A stretch of 64,000 bases of DNA. It comes from Leisingera aquaemixtae (GTDB taxonomy: Bacteria; Pseudomonadota; Alphaproteobacteria; Rhodobacterales; Rhodobacteraceae). Positions within the stretch are counted from its first letter, which is position 1. The number at the start of each line of letters is the position of its first letter. Both the position numbers and the translations under genes were made by a program. Shown here piece by piece: positions 45,505-53,771 of the stretch. The notes beneath the pieces were generated by a model. It had not been told where the DNA came from and did no database searches. It worked only from the letters and a program-made list of their open reading frames with translations. Where the stretch lies: the NCBI RefSeq assembly GCF_001458395.1, contig NZ_CYSR01000040.1, positions 62,001-126,000 on the forward strand, read 5' to 3'.

Positions 45505-46293
45505 ATGTATGAATTCGAATTCGAGAAACCCTCGACCGTCGCTGAGGCCGTGGCCGCGCTGGCGGATGAGGACGCGCAGGCGCTCGGCGGCGGGCAGACG
45601 CTGATCCCGACGCTGAAGCAGCGGCTGGCGATGCCGTCGAAACTGGTCTCCCTCACCGGCATTGCGCAGCTGAAGGAGCTGAGCGACAACGCCGGCATGC
45701 TGACCATCGGCGGCGCGGTCACCCATGCCGAGGCGGCCGAAGCCGCGGCGGGCCCCTACCCGGCGCTGGCGGATCTGGCCAGCCATATCGGCGATCCGGC
45801 GGTCCGCAACCGCGGCACCATCGGCGGCTCGCTGGCCAACAATGACCCGGCCGCCTGTTATCCGGCGGCGGCGCTGGGCAGCGGTGCCACCATCGTCACC
45901 AGCCGGCGCGAGATCACCGCCGATGACTACTTCCGCGGCCTGTTCGAAACCGCGCTGGAAGAGGGCGAGATCATCACCGCGGTGCGCTTTCCGGTGCCGC
46001 AGAAGGCCAATTACCAGAAGTTCGAGCAGCCCGCCTCCCGCTTTGCGCTGGTCGGCGTGTTTGTTGCGAAATACGCCGCCGGCGTGCGGGTGGCCGTTAC
46101 CGGCGCGTCAGAGGAGGGCGTGTTCCGCTGGCGCGAGGCCGAGGCGGCGCTGGATGCCAGTTTCGCGCCTGACGCGCTCGACGGCCTCAGCCTGGATGCC
46201 GGCGGCATGATCGGCGATTTGCACGGCACCAAGGAATACCGCGCCCATCTGGCGGCAGTGGTGACCAGGTGGGCGGTGGCGGCGGCGGCCTGA
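45505..46293 (+). CDS. coxM: Aerobic CO dehydrogenase medium (FAD) subunit
   Basis: A 262-residue FAD-binding subunit of the xanthine-oxidase family. LGGGQTLIPTLKQRLA and TIGGSLANNDPAACYPAAAL are the two FAD-pyrophosphate motifs (the family's AGGxSLIP and TIGGNxAxxDPAxD sites). It passes electrons from the 2Fe-2S centres to quinone or cytochrome b. Third gene of coxS-coxL-coxM, followed by its own terminator. Confidence 0.94.
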   Translation: MYEFEFEKPSTVAEAVAALADEDAQALGGGQTLIPTLKQRLAMPSKLVSLTGIAQLKELSDNAGMLTIGGAVTHAEAAEAAAGPYPALADLASHIGDPAVRNRGTIGGSLANNDPAACYPAAALGSGATIVTSRREITADDYFRGLFETALEEGEIITAVRFPVPQKANYQKFEQPASRFALVGVFVAKYAAGVRVAVTGASEEGVFRWREAEAALDASFAPDALDGLSLDAGGMIGDLHGTKEYRAHLAAVVTRWAVAAAA

Positions 46294-46318
46294 GACCGGC
46301 TGAACCGCGGAGAGGCAG

Positions 46319-46344
46319 CAGGCACCGGGGTCCGGTGCCTGTTT
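46319..46344 (+). terminator. Rho-independent terminator of coxSLM
   Basis: Perfect 10-bp arms CAGGCACCGG (46319..46328) and CCGGTGCCTG (46332..46341), 3-nt loop, then TTTGCGTTT. Confidence 0.8.
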
Positions 46345-46376
46345 GCGTTTGGGGCCGGGCACCCATCCAAGGCATA

Positions 46377-46408
46377 AGAAAAGCCCCGCAGGACGGGCCT
46401 GCGGGGCT
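46377..46408 (-). terminator. Rho-independent terminator of infC
   Basis: AGCCCCGCAGG (46382..46392), loop ACGGG, CCTGCGGGGCT (46398..46408); read leftward it runs into TTTTCTT. 23 bp after the infC stop. Confidence 0.88.
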
Positions 46409-46431
46409 GTGCCGTGCACCTGCGGTGCGGC

Positions 46432-46980
46432 TTACTTCTTGGCCAGCGGGCCGATCATCATGATCATCTGGCGGCCTTCCATCTTCGGCATGTTTTCGAC
46501 CTTGCCGATTTCCTTGGTGTCTTCGGCCACCCGTTCCAGCAGCTCGCGGCCGAGGTTCTGGTGCGCCATCTCGCGGCCGCGGAAGCGCAGGGTGACTTTC
46601 ACCTTGTCGCCGTTTTCCAGGAACTTGAAGACGTTGCGCATCTTCACGTCATAGTCATGAGTGTCCGTGTTGGGACGGAACTTGACCTCTTTGACCTCGA
46701 TGATCTTCTGCTTCTTACGGGCTTCGCTCTCGCGTTTTTGCTGTTCGTACTTGAACTTGCCAAAGTCCATGATCTTGCACACGGGCGGGTTGGCATTGGG
46801 CGAGATTTCAACCAGATCCAGTCCGGCTTCGGCAGCCATTTCCATGGCCTTGGCCGGATGCACGACACCGGCGTTTTCACCATCGGCGCCAATCAGGCGG
46901 ATTTCGGGGGCGCGGATTTTTTCGTTGACGCGCGGGCCGGTATCACGTTGCGGCGGCGCGTTATGAGGTCTGCGGGCTAT
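46432..46980 (-). CDS. infC: Translation initiation factor IF-3 with an ATA start codon
   Basis: A 182-codon IF-3. The N-terminal domain ([22 protein letters not shown]), the linker [42 protein letters not shown], and the C-terminal domain [41 protein letters not shown] are all canonical. No ATG, GTG or TTG occurs in frame between the upstream TAG and the conserved N-terminus. The AGAAGG ribosome site points to an ATA codon at 46980..46978 (reading [13 protein letters not shown]). Noncanonical infC starts are classically AUU/AUA and give autoregulation through IF-3 discrimination. A start at the internal GTG 46863 would delete the N-terminal domain. Single gene with its own terminator; rpmI/rplT do not follow. 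Confidence 0.92.
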   Translation of the reverse strand: MARRPHNAPPQRDTGPRVNEKIRAPEIRLIGADGENAGVVHPAKAMEMAAEAGLDLVEISPNANPPVCKIMDFGKFKYEQQKRESEARKKQKIIEVKEVKFRPNTDTHDYDVKMRNVFKFLENGDKVKVTLRFRGREMAHQNLGRELLERVAEDTKEIGKVENMPKMEGRQMIMMIGPLAKK

Positions 46981-47339
46981 GACTGCTATCCTTCTGTCAT
47001 TGCAAAAAGTGCGGGAACGCTACTGCCCCCGCGCGTGTGATTCAAGACTTATGGGCGGTATGGCGGCAGGAAAGCTGTTTTTCAAGGCCGCATATCGCGG
47101 ACAGCCCTTGAAACGGGCGCTTTTGCGGCCTGTTGCGGCGGCCGGGGCGCGAGCGGCAACGTCCTGATAAGGCAGGGTTGCGGCGGGGTTCCGCCGGTGG
47201 GCTGCCGACGGCGGCGCGGGCCCGCCCGTGAGGCCGCGTCCGGGAACTTTCCCCTTGAGCGGAGCCGCTTGCGGTCCCATTTGGCAAAGCAGAAGGCGAG
47301 AGACCGGCCAGCAGGGCCGGATCATGGAAGGAGCCCATT
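46981..47339. other. Gene-free interval between infC and the acidic Ala-rich gene
   Basis: 359 bp upstream of both divergent genes. The infC ribosome site AGAAGG is at the left end; the right end carries AAGGAG for the gene at 47340. I see no convincing ORF, terminator or known riboswitch; the middle is very GC-rich. Confidence 0.5.
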
Positions 47340-47891
47340 ATGAAAAAACTGTTGATCGTGATTGCCGTGGCCATTGCAGCGGTGGCTGCCTTTATGCTGC
47401 TGACCGGTCCGGAGCCGGAGGAGACCGTGCCGCAGGTGCAGGAAGAGCAGAGCAGCACCGTTCCGGAATCCGCCGAAGAGAGCACCGCCCCGGCTGAACA
47501 GGCTGCCGAAGACGCGGCGGCGGCCGTGGAGGAGGCGATTGAAACCGGTGCCGAAGCTGCCGGCGCGGCGGTTGATGCCGTGCAGGACACGCTGAACCAG
47601 GCGGTGGATGCCGCTGCCGGGGCAGCCGGCGATGCCGTTGACGCGGTTCAGGACTCTGCCGGTCATGACGGCGGCGTGGCCGATTTGGCCGGTGAGGCCG
47701 CGGATGCGGCGGATCAGGCCGTGGATCAGGCAGGCCAGGCTGCGGATGCCGCAGCGGACAGCGCTGCAGGCGCAGCGGATGCGGCGCAGGATGCCGCGGC
47801 AGATGCCGCCACTGAGGATCTGAACAGCGCAACCGGATCGGTTGAGGGCGATGCCGCCGTGGAAACCGAAGGCACCGCCGGCAGCAATTAA
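47340..47891 (+). CDS. Membrane-anchored acidic Ala-rich helical protein
   Basis: A 183-residue low-complexity protein. Residues 1-22 (MKKLLIVIAVAIAAVAAFMLL) form a signal peptide or membrane anchor. The rest is Ala, Asp, Glu, Gln and Val with helical runs such as DAADQAVDQAGQAADAAA, where Asp/Glu recurs every three to four residues. The only lysines are K2 and K3 and there is no arginine, so it is strongly acidic. The composition recalls LEA/YtxH-like or surface-helix proteins, but I cannot assign a family. AAGGAG precedes the ATG. It stands alone. Confidence 0.7.
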   Translation: MKKLLIVIAVAIAAVAAFMLLTGPEPEETVPQVQEEQSSTVPESAEESTAPAEQAAEDAAAAVEEAIETGAEAAGAAVDAVQDTLNQAVDAAAGAAGDAVDAVQDSAGHDGGVADLAGEAADAADQAVDQAGQAADAAADSAAGAADAAQDAAADAATEDLNSATGSVEGDAAVETEGTAGSN

Positions 47892-48013
47892 GCGCTGCTG
47901 ACGCCGCTTCGCGGCCGGTGACATAACGCCGCGCGGCCGGGCTGGACCGGCCGCCGGTTCAAGACGCTGTTCAGTGCGGCCCGGTCAAGGCGGCCCGAAA
48001 AAAGGCAGCTTTT

Positions 48014-48517
48014 TCAGTGCGGGCGGGCCTGGGCCTGCTGGGCCACGCGGGCGATCTGATCCAGCGCGCTGTGGCCGCTTGCCGGGGGCTGCGGCGCCAG
48101 GAAGGCCAGGAAGGTTTCCCAGCCGGCGGCGTTGCTGCCCTGTTTGCGGGCGCGCTGGATCTGCAGCTGCGCCACGCCGACCAGGTCCAGCGGTTTGGAC
48201 CCGTCATAGGCGCTGCCGGTGATACCGGCCAGATGGCTGCGGAACTTCGCGCCCATCGAGTTCAGCAGAAGCATCGGCCCGGTCACCGGCTGCCCGGCCT
48301 GCACCAGCGCGTCGAACATCTGGTCGATGTCCTGCGGCGCGATGGCGCGCGGGTCATAGCCCGCCTTAATGCCGGCAATCTTTTCGGGGATCGAGGGCTG
48401 CACCTGGTCGGTGCGGGCCTGAAAGCCTGCCACCGCAGCCTTGACGCGGGCCTTGCCTGCCTCTGTTCTGACGGACATGAAGACGGGCGCCTGCCCGGAG
48501 GCCATTTCATTCTGCAT
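48014..48517 (-). CDS. Hypothetical protein
   Basis: A 167-residue soluble protein I do not recognise. It begins MQNEMASGQAPVFMSVRTEAGKARVKAAVAGFQARTDQV and contains PEKIAGIKAGYDPRAIAPQDIDQMFDALVQAGQP, predicted mostly helical, ending with QIARVAQQAQARPH. No signal peptide or membrane helix is visible. A start at ATG 48517 follows GGAGAAGCTCGAA; a later in-frame Met (MASGQAP) is also possible. Isolated between the acidic protein gene (convergent) and fpr. Confidence 0.6.
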   Translation of the reverse strand: MQNEMASGQAPVFMSVRTEAGKARVKAAVAGFQARTDQVQPSIPEKIAGIKAGYDPRAIAPQDIDQMFDALVQAGQPVTGPMLLLNSMGAKFRSHLAGITGSAYDGSKPLDLVGVAQLQIQRARKQGSNAAGWETFLAFLAPQPPASGHSALDQIARVAQQAQARPH

Positions 48518-48652
48518 TTCGAGCTTCTCCGTTCTGGATACTTGCTCCCGGAATACAGAATCATCCCCAACAAATGATAAACGGGAGGCGGCGGCCTCCC
48601 GTCAAAACAGTGTCAAAAATGGGGCTGCCAGCGGCGGCCCTCCGGCGCCGGA

Positions 48653-49519
48653 TCAGTCCAGGAACGCCTTTTCCACCACGAAATGCGCGGGCCTGGAATT
48701 GGCGCCTTCCTCCAGCCCGTAGGTGTTCTCGAACAGGTCCTTGAGCTCCAGGTTGAAGGCCAGGTTGCCGCAGATCATCGCGCGGTCGCTTTCCGGGTTC
48801 AGCGGCGGCACGCCGAGATCGGCAAACGCCTCGCCGGAACGCATCAGGTCGGTGATGCGGCCCATCTTGGGGCTCTCTTCGCGGGTGGTGGTCGGGTAAT
48901 ATTTGATCTTCTTCCAGAAGCCTTCGCCGATCACCTCATTCAGGAGCTCGTCGTCCTTCAGGCTTTCGATCAGTTCGCGGCCATAGGTCAGCTCGCCCGC
49001 CTCGCGGCAGGTGTGGGTGATGATCACCTCGTCGAATTTCTCATAGGTTTCCGGCTCGCGCAGCAGCGAGGCAAAGGGCGCAAAGCCGGTGCCGGTGGCA
49101 AAGAACCAGATCCGCTTGCCGGGCACCAGCGCGTCATGCACCAGGGTGCCGACGGGCTTGGGGCGCAGGATGATCTCGTCGCCTTCCTTGATGTGCTGCA
49201 GCTTGGAGGTCAGCGGGCCGTCCTGCACCTTGATGGAGTAGAACTCCATTTCCTCGTCCCAGCTGGGGGAGGCGATGGAATAGGCGCGCAGCAGCGGTTT
49301 CTGCTTGCCGGTCTTGGGGTCCGGATCGCCCATCAGGCCGATCATCACGAACTCGCCGGAGCGGAAGCGCAAGGACGCGGGCCGGGTGCAGCGGAAGGAA
49401 AACAGCCGGTCGGTCCAGTGCTTCACTTGGGTGACGGTCTGGGCGTCGGGCAGGGCCGGCACCGCTTTGGCCGGTTTCGGGTCGGTTGCAGTGTCGGTCA
49501 CGGGTGTCATCTCATTCAT
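48653..49519 (-). CDS. fpr: Ferredoxin--NADP reductase
   Basis: A 288-residue flavoprotein of the bacterial FNR/FPR class. The FAD motif is RAYSIASPSWDEEMEFYSIKV (RxYS), the NADP-binding region is IWFFATGTGFAPFASLLREP, and it ends in HFVVEKAFLD. It moves electrons between NADPH and ferredoxin or flavodoxin and could feed the neighbouring sulfite reductase. An extra 25-30 N-terminal residues (TDTATDPKPAKAVPALPDAQ) precede the domain. Start at ATG 49519 (MNEMTPVTD); another Met lies 3 codons later. Separated from the sulfate operon by about 140 bp, so it may be independently expressed. Confidence 0.92.
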   Translation of the reverse strand: MNEMTPVTDTATDPKPAKAVPALPDAQTVTQVKHWTDRLFSFRCTRPASLRFRSGEFVMIGLMGDPDPKTGKQKPLLRAYSIASPSWDEEMEFYSIKVQDGPLTSKLQHIKEGDEIILRPKPVGTLVHDALVPGKRIWFFATGTGFAPFASLLREPETYEKFDEVIITHTCREAGELTYGRELIESLKDDELLNEVIGEGFWKKIKYYPTTTREESPKMGRITDLMRSGEAFADLGVPPLNPESDRAMICGNLAFNLELKDLFENTYGLEEGANSRPAHFVVEKAFLD

Positions 49520-49661
49520 CGGTTCCACTGCCGGAGGAGTAGCCGGCACCTCTGATTAATCTTTGATACAGGTCAGGAAAAGCCCCCGTTTTGGAAAACC
49601 GGCCCCGCGCGTGACGCAACGGAACCGGTTCGAGGGGCGTTTCCCGGGTTCGGGGGCTGGC

Positions 49662-50057
49662 TCAGCGGGCGGCGGTGCTGCCGCGCAGGCGGGCCTGATA
49701 GCTGTGGTCCTGCCAGTTGGCGCGGGCCAGCCACTGGTCCTCGGGCTGGCGGGCGGCCAGTTCATCGGACAGCTCCACCTCGTCAAAGCCGGAGCGGCGG
49801 GCCATTGCGTACTGGTCGGCGATCACATGGCCGAAGGCGCGCAGGCGGCCCTCATACCCCCTGAGCCGCAGCTGGCGGGCCAGGGTGAAGCCGCGGCCGT
49901 CGGCAAAGCTGGGGAACTCAACCCGCACCAGCTCGACGCCGTCCAGCGGCACGTCGTTCAGATTGGCGTCCGAGGCCAGCTCCAGCACGTTTGAGCCGTC
50001 AAAGCCGCCGGTCCAGTCATCAGCAGCAAAGCCGGTGTCGGTCACGATAACAGTCAT
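49662..50057 (-). CDS. DUF934 family protein of the sulfate assimilation operon
   Basis: A 131-residue DUF934 protein. The segment VELVRVEFPSFADGRGFTLARQLRLRGYEGRLRAFGHVIADQYAMARRSGFDEVEL is the family core (FPxFxDGRGFSxArxLRxxGYxGelRAxGxVlxDQ). It always travels with assimilatory sulfite reductase and CysH genes, but its biochemical role is not known. ATG 50057 starts 5 nt after the cysH stop; the ribosome site GGAG lies in the last cysH codons. Last gene of the operon. Confidence 0.88.
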   Translation of the reverse strand: MTVIVTDTGFAADDWTGGFDGSNVLELASDANLNDVPLDGVELVRVEFPSFADGRGFTLARQLRLRGYEGRLRAFGHVIADQYAMARRSGFDEVELSDELAARQPEDQWLARANWQDHSYQARLRGSTAAR

Positions 50058-50062
50058 CTCAC

Positions 50063-50836
50063 TCACGCTCCTGTGCGTACGAATTTGCCATCCACCACAT
50101 GGATGCCGCATTCTTCTTTGTTTTCGCCGCGCCAGCGCCCGGCACGGGGGTCTTCGCCTTCCTTGACCGGGCTGGTGCAGGGCGCGCAGCCGATCGAGGG
50201 ATAACCCTTGGCCACCAGCGGATGGCGGGGCAGGCGGTTTTCATCCATATAGGTGCGCACGTCCTCGGGCGCCCAATGGGCCAGCGGGTTGATCTTGAGC
50301 CGCCCAGTTGAGCCTTCTGGGCCGTCCTCGACTTCAAAGAAGTCCAGAGCAGCGCGGGAGCCGGACTGGAACCGCTTGCGCCCCGTGATCCAGCCTTCAT
50401 ATCCGTCCAGCGCCTTTTGCAGCGGGATGGTCTTGCGCAGGGTGCAGCAGGCGTCCTTGTCGCTGAACCGCAGCGCCCCGTAGGGGTCCTTCTCGGCGAT
50501 GTCATCGGCGCGGATGATGCGCACATTGCGCAGGCCCAGCCGCTCGCTCACTTCCTGCTGATAGATCAGCGTCTCGGTGAACAGCAGTTCGGTGTCCACG
50601 AACACAATCGGCGTCATCGGGTCGATGATCGCGGCCATGTGCAAAAGCACCACGGATTCCGCGCCGAAAGAGGAGACCAGGGCGATGTGGCCCGCGTCCC
50701 GCAATGCGCCCTCCATCACCGAGGTGGCCGAGTGGTGGCGGTAGCGCGCATTGAGCGCTTCCGCCTTGGCGGCCAGCTCCCGGTCCCGAAGGGGGATTTC
50801 CCCTCCGGCGGGCGTGTTTCCGGCTGAATGGAACAT
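50063..50836 (-). CDS. cysH: Assimilatory APS reductase (CysH-type, 4Fe-4S)
   Basis: A 257-residue protein of the PAPS/APS reductase family. It has the Cys pair C130-C131 (DACCTLRK) and C217xxC220 (IGCAPCT), the 4Fe-4S ligands that mark APS-type reductases, and the catalytic C243 in EECGIHV. It reduces adenylylsulfate to sulfite with thioredoxin in the cytosol. Start MFHSAGNTP at 50836, 4 bp after the sulfite reductase stop. No cysN/cysD (sulfate adenylyltransferase) genes are in the window. Confidence 0.93.
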   Translation of the reverse strand: MFHSAGNTPAGGEIPLRDRELAAKAEALNARYRHHSATSVMEGALRDAGHIALVSSFGAESVVLLHMAAIIDPMTPIVFVDTELLFTETLIYQQEVSERLGLRNVRIIRADDIAEKDPYGALRFSDKDACCTLRKTIPLQKALDGYEGWITGRKRFQSGSRAALDFFEVEDGPEGSTGRLKINPLAHWAPEDVRTYMDENRLPRHPLVAKGYPSIGCAPCTSPVKEGEDPRAGRWRGENKEECGIHVVDGKFVRTGA

Positions 50837-50840
50837 CGGA

Positions 50841-52505
50841 TCAGGCGACCTTTTTCTGAGCCTCGGGATAGAGCGCGGCCTTGAACGGCTCCATGCCGAT
50901 CCGGCGGTAGGTTTCGAGGAAGGTTTCCTCGGCGCTGTCACGCCGGGCCATGTAGACATCGACGATGCGTTCAACCGCGGGCACGATCTCGTCATAGGCA
51001 AAGCCGGGGCCGGTGCGGGTGCCGATGGCCGCCGTCTCGGTGGCGTCGCCGCCCAGGGTGATCTGGTAGTTCTCCACCCCTGCGCGGTCCAGGCCCAGAA
51101 TGCCGATGTGGCCCACGTGGTGATGGCCGCAGGCGTTGATGCAGCCCGAGATCTTGATCTGCAGATGGCCGATGTCGTGCTCCATCTTCAGTTCGTCAAA
51201 GCGTGTTGCGATTTCCTGCGCGACCGGGATCGAGCGGGCGGTGGCCAGCGCGCAGTAATCCATGCCCGGGCAGGCGATGATGTCCGAGATCAGGCCGATG
51301 TTGGCGGTGGCCAGGCCATGCGCCTTCAGCGTAGCATGGATTGCCGGCAGGTCGTTCTTGCGGACATGCGGCAGGATCACGTTCTGCTGGTGGCTGATGC
51401 GCAGCTCGTCATAGGCGTATTGCTCGGCCAGATCGGCCATTACCCGCATCTGCTCCGCCGTTGCGTCGCCCGGGGTTTGCCCATGCGCCTTGATCGAGAT
51501 GGTGGCGATTGCGTGGCCCTCGGCGCGGTGCGCGTGCAGATTGGTGTCGGCCCAGGCGCGGAACACCGGGTCGCTTGCATAGGCCGCGTCGAACACATCG
51601 GTCGGGGCGGAGCGGAACTCCGGCGCCTGGAAATGCGTCTTGATCTCTTCCAGCAGTTCCTGGTCGGTGCCATCGTACTGGCCGCGGATCGCGAGGAAAG
51701 CTTCCTCGGTCATCGCGCGGTAGGTGTCGATGCCGTTCTCGGAAACGGTGATCTTGATGCGGGCCTTGTACTTGTTGTCGCGGCGGCCCAGCACGTTGTA
51801 GACGGTCAGCACCGCCTCCAGATAGGGCAGCAGATCCGCCTGCGGCAGGAATTCCCGCAGCACCTGGCCGATCATCGGGGTGCGGCCCAGGCCGCCGCCG
51901 ACGATGACCTTGAAGCCAATCTTGCCGTCCTGCTCCACCACCTGCAGGCCCACGTCATGCGCCTTGATCACGGCGCGGTCGGCGCCGCTGCCGGTGATGG
52001 CGATCTTGAACTTGCGGCCCAGGAACTGGAATTCCGGGTGGTCGGTCGACCACTGGCGGATCAGCTCGGCATAGGGGCGGGGATCGGTCAGCTCATCCGC
52101 GGCGGCACCGGCGAAATGGTCGGCGGTGGTGTTGCGGATGGTGTTGCCGGAGGTCTGGATGGCGTGCAGCCCAGCCTCTCCCAGCGCGTCCAGCATGTCC
52201 GGGATGTCACGCAGCTTGGGCCAGTTGTACTGGATGTTCTGGCGGGTGGTGAAATGGCCGTAGCCCTTGTCCCACTTCTCGGCCAAGAGCGCCAGGGTGC
52301 GCATCTGGCCGGAATTCAGGGTGCCATAGGGGATCGCGACCCGCAGCATGTAGGCATGCAGCTGCAGGTAGACGCCGTTCATCAGGCGCAGCGGCTTGAA
52401 CTCATCCTCGGTGAGGGAGCCGTCGATGCGGCGCTCGACCTGGGCGCGGAACTGGGCGTTGCGTTCGGCAAGGAAGGCTTCGTCGAATTCATTGTACTTA
52501 TACAT
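50841..52505 (-). CDS. Nitrite/sulfite reductase hemoprotein, siroheme-4Fe-4S (assimilatory sulfite reductase)
   Basis: A 554-residue siroheme enzyme. The 4Fe-4S/siroheme cysteines are C412-x5-C418 (ACPGMDYCALATARS) and C455-x3-C459 (SGCINACGHHHVG). N-terminal ferrodoxin-like half: GHFTTRQNIQYNWPKLRDIPDMLDALG. It reduces sulfite to sulfide by six electrons. The start MYKYNEFDEAFLAERN overlaps the DUF2849 gene's end by 8 bp, so the two are tightly coupled. No flavoprotein subunit (CysJ) is present, so electrons probably come from ferredoxin, consistent with fpr close by. Confidence 0.93.
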   Translation of the reverse strand: MYKYNEFDEAFLAERNAQFRAQVERRIDGSLTEDEFKPLRLMNGVYLQLHAYMLRVAIPYGTLNSGQMRTLALLAEKWDKGYGHFTTRQNIQYNWPKLRDIPDMLDALGEAGLHAIQTSGNTIRNTTADHFAGAAADELTDPRPYAELIRQWSTDHPEFQFLGRKFKIAITGSGADRAVIKAHDVGLQVVEQDGKIGFKVIVGGGLGRTPMIGQVLREFLPQADLLPYLEAVLTVYNVLGRRDNKYKARIKITVSENGIDTYRAMTEEAFLAIRGQYDGTDQELLEEIKTHFQAPEFRSAPTDVFDAAYASDPVFRAWADTNLHAHRAEGHAIATISIKAHGQTPGDATAEQMRVMADLAEQYAYDELRISHQQNVILPHVRKNDLPAIHATLKAHGLATANIGLISDIIACPGMDYCALATARSIPVAQEIATRFDELKMEHDIGHLQIKISGCINACGHHHVGHIGILGLDRAGVENYQITLGGDATETAAIGTRTGPGFAYDEIVPAVERIVDVYMARRDSAEETFLETYRRIGMEPFKAALYPEAQKKVA

Positions 52506-52806
52506 TGGCTTCAGCCTCCTGCTTGCCGTGGAAGTAGTTGGAGGGGCCGGTGCGGCGGAATTCCTCGCGGAAGTGGGTCGGCTCGGGGCCGTTCGGGCCT
52601 GCCTTGGCGTCGGCCAGATAGGCGCCGACGATCTTGATGTTCTGCTTTTCCGCTTCCAGCAGGCGCAGCTGGGCTTCGGCTTCATCGGTGATCAGCTCGG
52701 CCTCGGCCATGTTGCGGGTCCAGCTGCCCTCGGCGGTGAAATAGATCACGTCGCCTTCCAGCAGATCGTTGGCGGTGATGACTTTGGGCGTAAAGGCGCG
52801 GGCCAT
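52498..52806 (-). CDS. DUF2849 family small protein
   Basis: A 102-residue protein of DUF2849, found next to sulfite reductase genes in alphaproteobacteria. It begins FTPKVITANDLLEGDVIYFTAEGSWTRNMAEAELITDEAEAQLRLLEAE, an N-terminal small beta domain then helices, and ends with an Asn/Tyr/His stretch (GPSNYFHGKQ). Role unknown; its position between cobA and sir with overlaps on both sides (1 bp and 8 bp) suggests a stoichiometric partner or maturation aid. Confidence 0.85.
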   Translation of the reverse strand: MARAFTPKVITANDLLEGDVIYFTAEGSWTRNMAEAELITDEAEAQLRLLEAEKQNIKIVGAYLADAKAGPNGPEPTHFREEFRRTGPSNYFHGKQEAEANV

Positions 52807-53624
52807 TATGCAAGCTCCGTTTTGAGATCGTTCAGGGCCGCCGCCGCCTGGCGCGGGGCTAATCCCAGGAAGGTGAGGGCAGGGCCGCCGAAACCGGCCG
52901 CGTCGAGGTCGGCGGGCAGGCGGTCCAGAGTGGTTTGCAGCACCCGCTGATCGGGGCGGGAGGCGTTCTCGACAATGGTCACCGGCGTGGCGCGGTCGGC
53001 ACCGTGCATGATCAGGCGGCCCTGCACGAAACGCGCGGATTTCTTGCCCATATAGACCGCGGCAACCTCGCCCGGACGCGCCAGTGCGGCCCAGTCGTGA
53101 TCGGCAAAGCCACGCATCGCGTGGCCGGTCAGGAACCGCACCGCGGTGTTGCGGCCGCGCTGGGTCAGGCTTTGGCCGATGGCGGCGGCGGCAGCGGAGG
53201 CCGCGGTGATGCCGGGGATGATGCTGTAAGCGATGCCCGCGTCCTCGCAGGCGGTCAGCTCCTCATCCAGGCGGGCAAAGATGGCCGGGTCGCCGCCCTT
53301 GAGGCGCAGCACCTTCTTGCCTTCGCGGGCCAGTTCCACCAGACGGGCGTTGATCTCGGCCTGGGAGACCTGGGCGCCGAAGCCTTCCTTGCCGGCGTCT
53401 TCCAGCACCGCCTGCGGGCCGGCCAGAGCGAGGATGTCATCGCTGACCAGACGGTCGTGCAGGATCACGTCGGCGGCTTGCAGGGCGCGCAGCGCTTTCA
53501 GGGTCAAAAGCTCTGCATCGCCGGGGCCGGACCCGGCAAAGGTCACCTGGCCCGCAGCCATACAGTCCATGCGGCCACGGGTGTGAGTGGCGGCATTGGC
53601 AGCATGTGTCGTTGGTGCGGACAT
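52806..53624 (-). CDS. cobA: Uroporphyrinogen-III C-methyltransferase (siroheme synthesis)
   Basis: A 272-residue SUMT. The substrate and SAM motifs are FAGSGPGDAELLTLKALRALQAADVILHDRLV, VLRLKGGDPAIFARLDEEL and GITAASAAAAAIGQSLTQRG. It makes precorrin-2 for siroheme, the sulfite reductase cofactor, explaining its place as first gene of the operon; it is monofunctional, lacking the CysG dehydrogenase/ferrochelatase part. The N-terminus carries about 20 extra residues. Its stop TAA overlaps the next ATG by one base. Confidence 0.92.
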   Translation of the reverse strand: MSAPTTHAANAATHTRGRMDCMAAGQVTFAGSGPGDAELLTLKALRALQAADVILHDRLVSDDILALAGPQAVLEDAGKEGFGAQVSQAEINARLVELAREGKKVLRLKGGDPAIFARLDEELTACEDAGIAYSIIPGITAASAAAAAIGQSLTQRGRNTAVRFLTGHAMRGFADHDWAALARPGEVAAVYMGKKSARFVQGRLIMHGADRATPVTIVENASRPDQRVLQTTLDRLPADLDAAGFGGPALTFLGLAPRQAAAALNDLKTELA

Positions 53625-53664
53625 CCCTGTACCCTCTTCGGTGTGTTTGACTTAAGGGTAGATA

Positions 53665-53675
53665 TAGGAAATATT
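53665..53675. promoter_or_regulatory. Short dyad GGAA-N3-TTCC between the Lrp and sulfate operon genes
   Basis: GGAA ATA TTCC within an AT-rich stretch (TAGATATAGGAAATATTCCC) of the 147-bp divergent gap. Candidate Lrp-family or other regulator site. Confidence 0.4.
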
Positions 53676-53771
53676 CCCGGTATCGCGCTATATGGGCGCG
53701 GAAATAAGAACAATGGTTTTGCCGCGGCGGGACATCGGGCCGTTTGGTCCTCACATAAGGAGAAAACAGGA

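Noticed and set aside
46432-46863. infC starting at GTG 46863
   Set aside because: It would remove the conserved N-terminal domain that is plainly encoded upstream up to the ATA codon.
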